Source of the DNA: Marsupella aquatica
Taxonomy: Eukaryota > Marchantiophyta
Assembly: GCA_973895155.1 (NCBI GenBank)
Contig: OZ316891.1
Location: 32,054,001 to 32,118,000, forward strand
DNA: 64,000 nucleotides
Reading direction: 5' to 3'
Shown here: positions 62,988-64,000 of the stretch, piece after piece
Layout of the letters: each line of letters opens with the position of its first letter
Numbering within the stretch: position 1 is the stretch's first letter
Program-made: the position numbers and the translations under genes
The notes under the pieces: model-generated
What the model saw: only the letters and a program-made list of their open reading frames with translations
The model's database searches: none
What the model was told of the DNA's origin: nothing

Positions 62988-64000
62988 TCACGACACCGGT
63001 GGTGGATCCTTAATGGACGCCCCCAACGCTTCCTCCTCAGCCACTGCCGTAGGTTCATTCTCTGAAAGATTACCTGCCCTTGACTGAGTCAACTCTCCAT
63101 CGGCCTCACTGGGTCCACCTTCGGCTTCAGCCTCGACACCGGCCTCGGCAATACCCACGGCTTCGGCCTCAGCCACTCCCACGGCTTCGGCTTCAGCCAC
63201 TCCCTCGGCTTCGGCCTCCCCTTCCCCTAGGGTAGTTGGATCCTTAGCCGTGACCCTGTCTGGGGTCGGTGCTGGGTCTACCTCCTTGATCACCACGGCC
63301 TGTGAAGTCGTATTACTCCTTGACCCTGAAGGTTTCCGCTTCTTCTTCGTTGGTGGCTCGACAGCTGGTCCCTTCCCCTTCCCACTTACTTCCGGCACTG
63401 GTGTAGTTGGCGCGGCTTGTCCTTCGGCAATTACCACCCCTGGTAACTGGTTTGTCCCAACGGGAGATGGACCTGCTGCAGCTAAGCATTTAAATACTGC
63501 GGCTTGTTTCTTCAGCCGCTCTGTTTGGTTGTCGGCCCGCCGCTGTAGGTTCTCCATCTTCCTCGTGATTTCCTCCAACTCCTCTTGGGTTTCATCCAGG
63601 TCCTTACGTGCCCCCTCCAGCTCGTTTTTGGCCTCCTCCTGCTCCCTGTGGGCTTCCTCCAATTCCTTCTTCAAGGTAGCCCTCTCCTCCTGGGTTGCTC
63701 TTAGCTCCTTGTCGAGCTCTGCAATGATGACAGACTCCATCTGGTTCATCTTGGCGTAAGTCTGTTCGAGCATCTCGTCCTTCTCCCTTAGGTCGGCCTT
63801 GAAGCTGGCCGTCAGGGACGCAAGCTCCTGCTGCAGCGCCATAATCCCTTGATAGGATTTCCCTAACTCGACCTCCTTCTGCTCAAGGGCTCCGCGGATT
63901 TTCTCGAGCTCCCCTTTCAACGCCCATTCCTTTCTTTGGGTCTCCGCCATGGCCCGGCTGTTGGCTGTTATGTGGGCCTCCTCTGTATTCTTCAGCTCTT
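62988..64000 (-). CDS. B2 coiled-coil ORF, partial at window edge
   Basis: The frame is open from the window edge to the stop at 62988. The upstream part is the same coiled coil as in B1 (for example KMENLQRRADNQTERLKK). The C-terminal region has a basic TKKKRKPSGSRSN stretch and then an alanine/glutamate tract with internal repeats (AEAEAVGVAEAEAVGIAEAG) that B1 lacks. The last 30 residues (GNLSENEPTAVAEEEALGA) again match B1. No known domain is recognised. Together with B1 it shows that this ORF is a regular part of family B, ending about 0.9 kb from the element terminus. Confidence 0.75.
   Translation of the reverse strand, partial: ELKNTEEAHITANSRAMAETQRKEWALKGELEKIRGALEQKEVELGKSYQGIMALQQELASLTASFKADLREKDEMLEQTYAKMNQMESVIIAELDKELRATQEERATLKKELEEAHREQEEAKNELEGARKDLDETQEELEEITRKMENLQRRADNQTERLKKQAAVFKCLAAAGPSPVGTNQLPGVVIAEGQAAPTTPVPEVSGKGKGPAVEPPTKKKRKPSGSRSNTTSQAVVIKEVDPAPTPDRVTAKDPTTLGEGEAEAEGVAEAEAVGVAEAEAVGIAEAGVEAEAEGGPSEADGELTQSRAGNLSENEPTAVAEEEALGASIKDPPPVS

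Larger units (their letters stand above)
62067..64000 (-). mobile_element. B2: second family B copy, runs off the window
   Basis: It starts at the same terminal base as B1 (TGTGGTGCGTCCC on the plus strand), directly inside the coiled-coil ORF. It holds the 921-bp LTR tail and the family B coiled-coil ORF. The other end is not in the window, so no target duplication can be tested. Confidence 0.85.

Noticed and set aside
1-64000. Search for tRNA, rRNA, CRISPR arrays and bacterial operons
   Set aside because: None was seen by eye. The ParB/methyltransferase-like gene is spliced and nested with plant retroelements, so bacterial contamination is unlikely.

Overview
The window is nuclear DNA from a streptophyte (a plant or a close green relative). 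The signs are nested LTR retrotransposons whose primer-binding site matches plant tRNA-Asp, a degenerate CACTA (En/Spm) transposon with tnp2, DUF4218 and DUF4216 coding, GT-AG introns, and a scaffold gap of exactly 200 N. I cannot name the species. Almost everything here is mobile DNA nested in mobile DNA. No tRNA, rRNA, CRISPR array or bacterial-type operon was seen.

Layout. 1-4.4 kb: mostly non-coding, with a 72-bp tandem duplication, a PHD-like zinc-finger exon, a tandem-BRCT coding stretch with one in-frame stop, and an F-box-like scrap. 4.4-8.2 kb: decayed CACTA transposase (TNPD). 8.3-10.03 kb plus 24.85-29.5 kb: the second, TNPA-like CACTA gene, split by retroelement A1. 10,030-24,852 (+): element A1, an intact Athila/Tat-like Ty3/gypsy element of about 14.8 kb with a CAATA target-site duplication and LTRs of about 4.1 kb. 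Each LTR contains a 618-codon coiled-coil ORF. About 25.7-27.9 kb: an LTR-like non-coding insertion with a CTAACCCGAG-type array. 29,538-34,525 (-): a truncated element of a second family (B1), interrupted by the gap. 34,526-49,407 (-): element A2, nearly identical to A1 but with no target-site duplication. 49.4-60.8 kb (+): a spliced gene encoding a ParB-like domain followed by a DNA-methyltransferase-like domain, then an FCP1/NIF-type phosphatase-like domain that may belong to the same gene. It is split by element D (52,918-59,441), a non-autonomous LTR element with a TCAGA duplication. 61.2-62.07 kb: a proline-rich coiled-coil ORF truncated by a second B copy (B2), which runs off the window.

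How the parts relate. A1 encodes Gag, protease, reverse transcriptase, RNase H and integrase in one 2132-codon frame. D has only a degenerate protease but the same primer-binding site, with the same mismatch, as A, so A-type elements could supply its enzymes. Removing A1 or D on paper restores continuous reading frames in their hosts (the TNPA-like gene and the methyltransferase-like gene), so both insertions are young relative to those hosts.

Most notable: the ParB / methyltransferase-like / FCP1-like gene, whose two enzyme-like domains have altered catalytic motifs and whose introns share a hairpin motif; and the protein-coding LTR of family A, whose ORF is intact in all four LTR copies.
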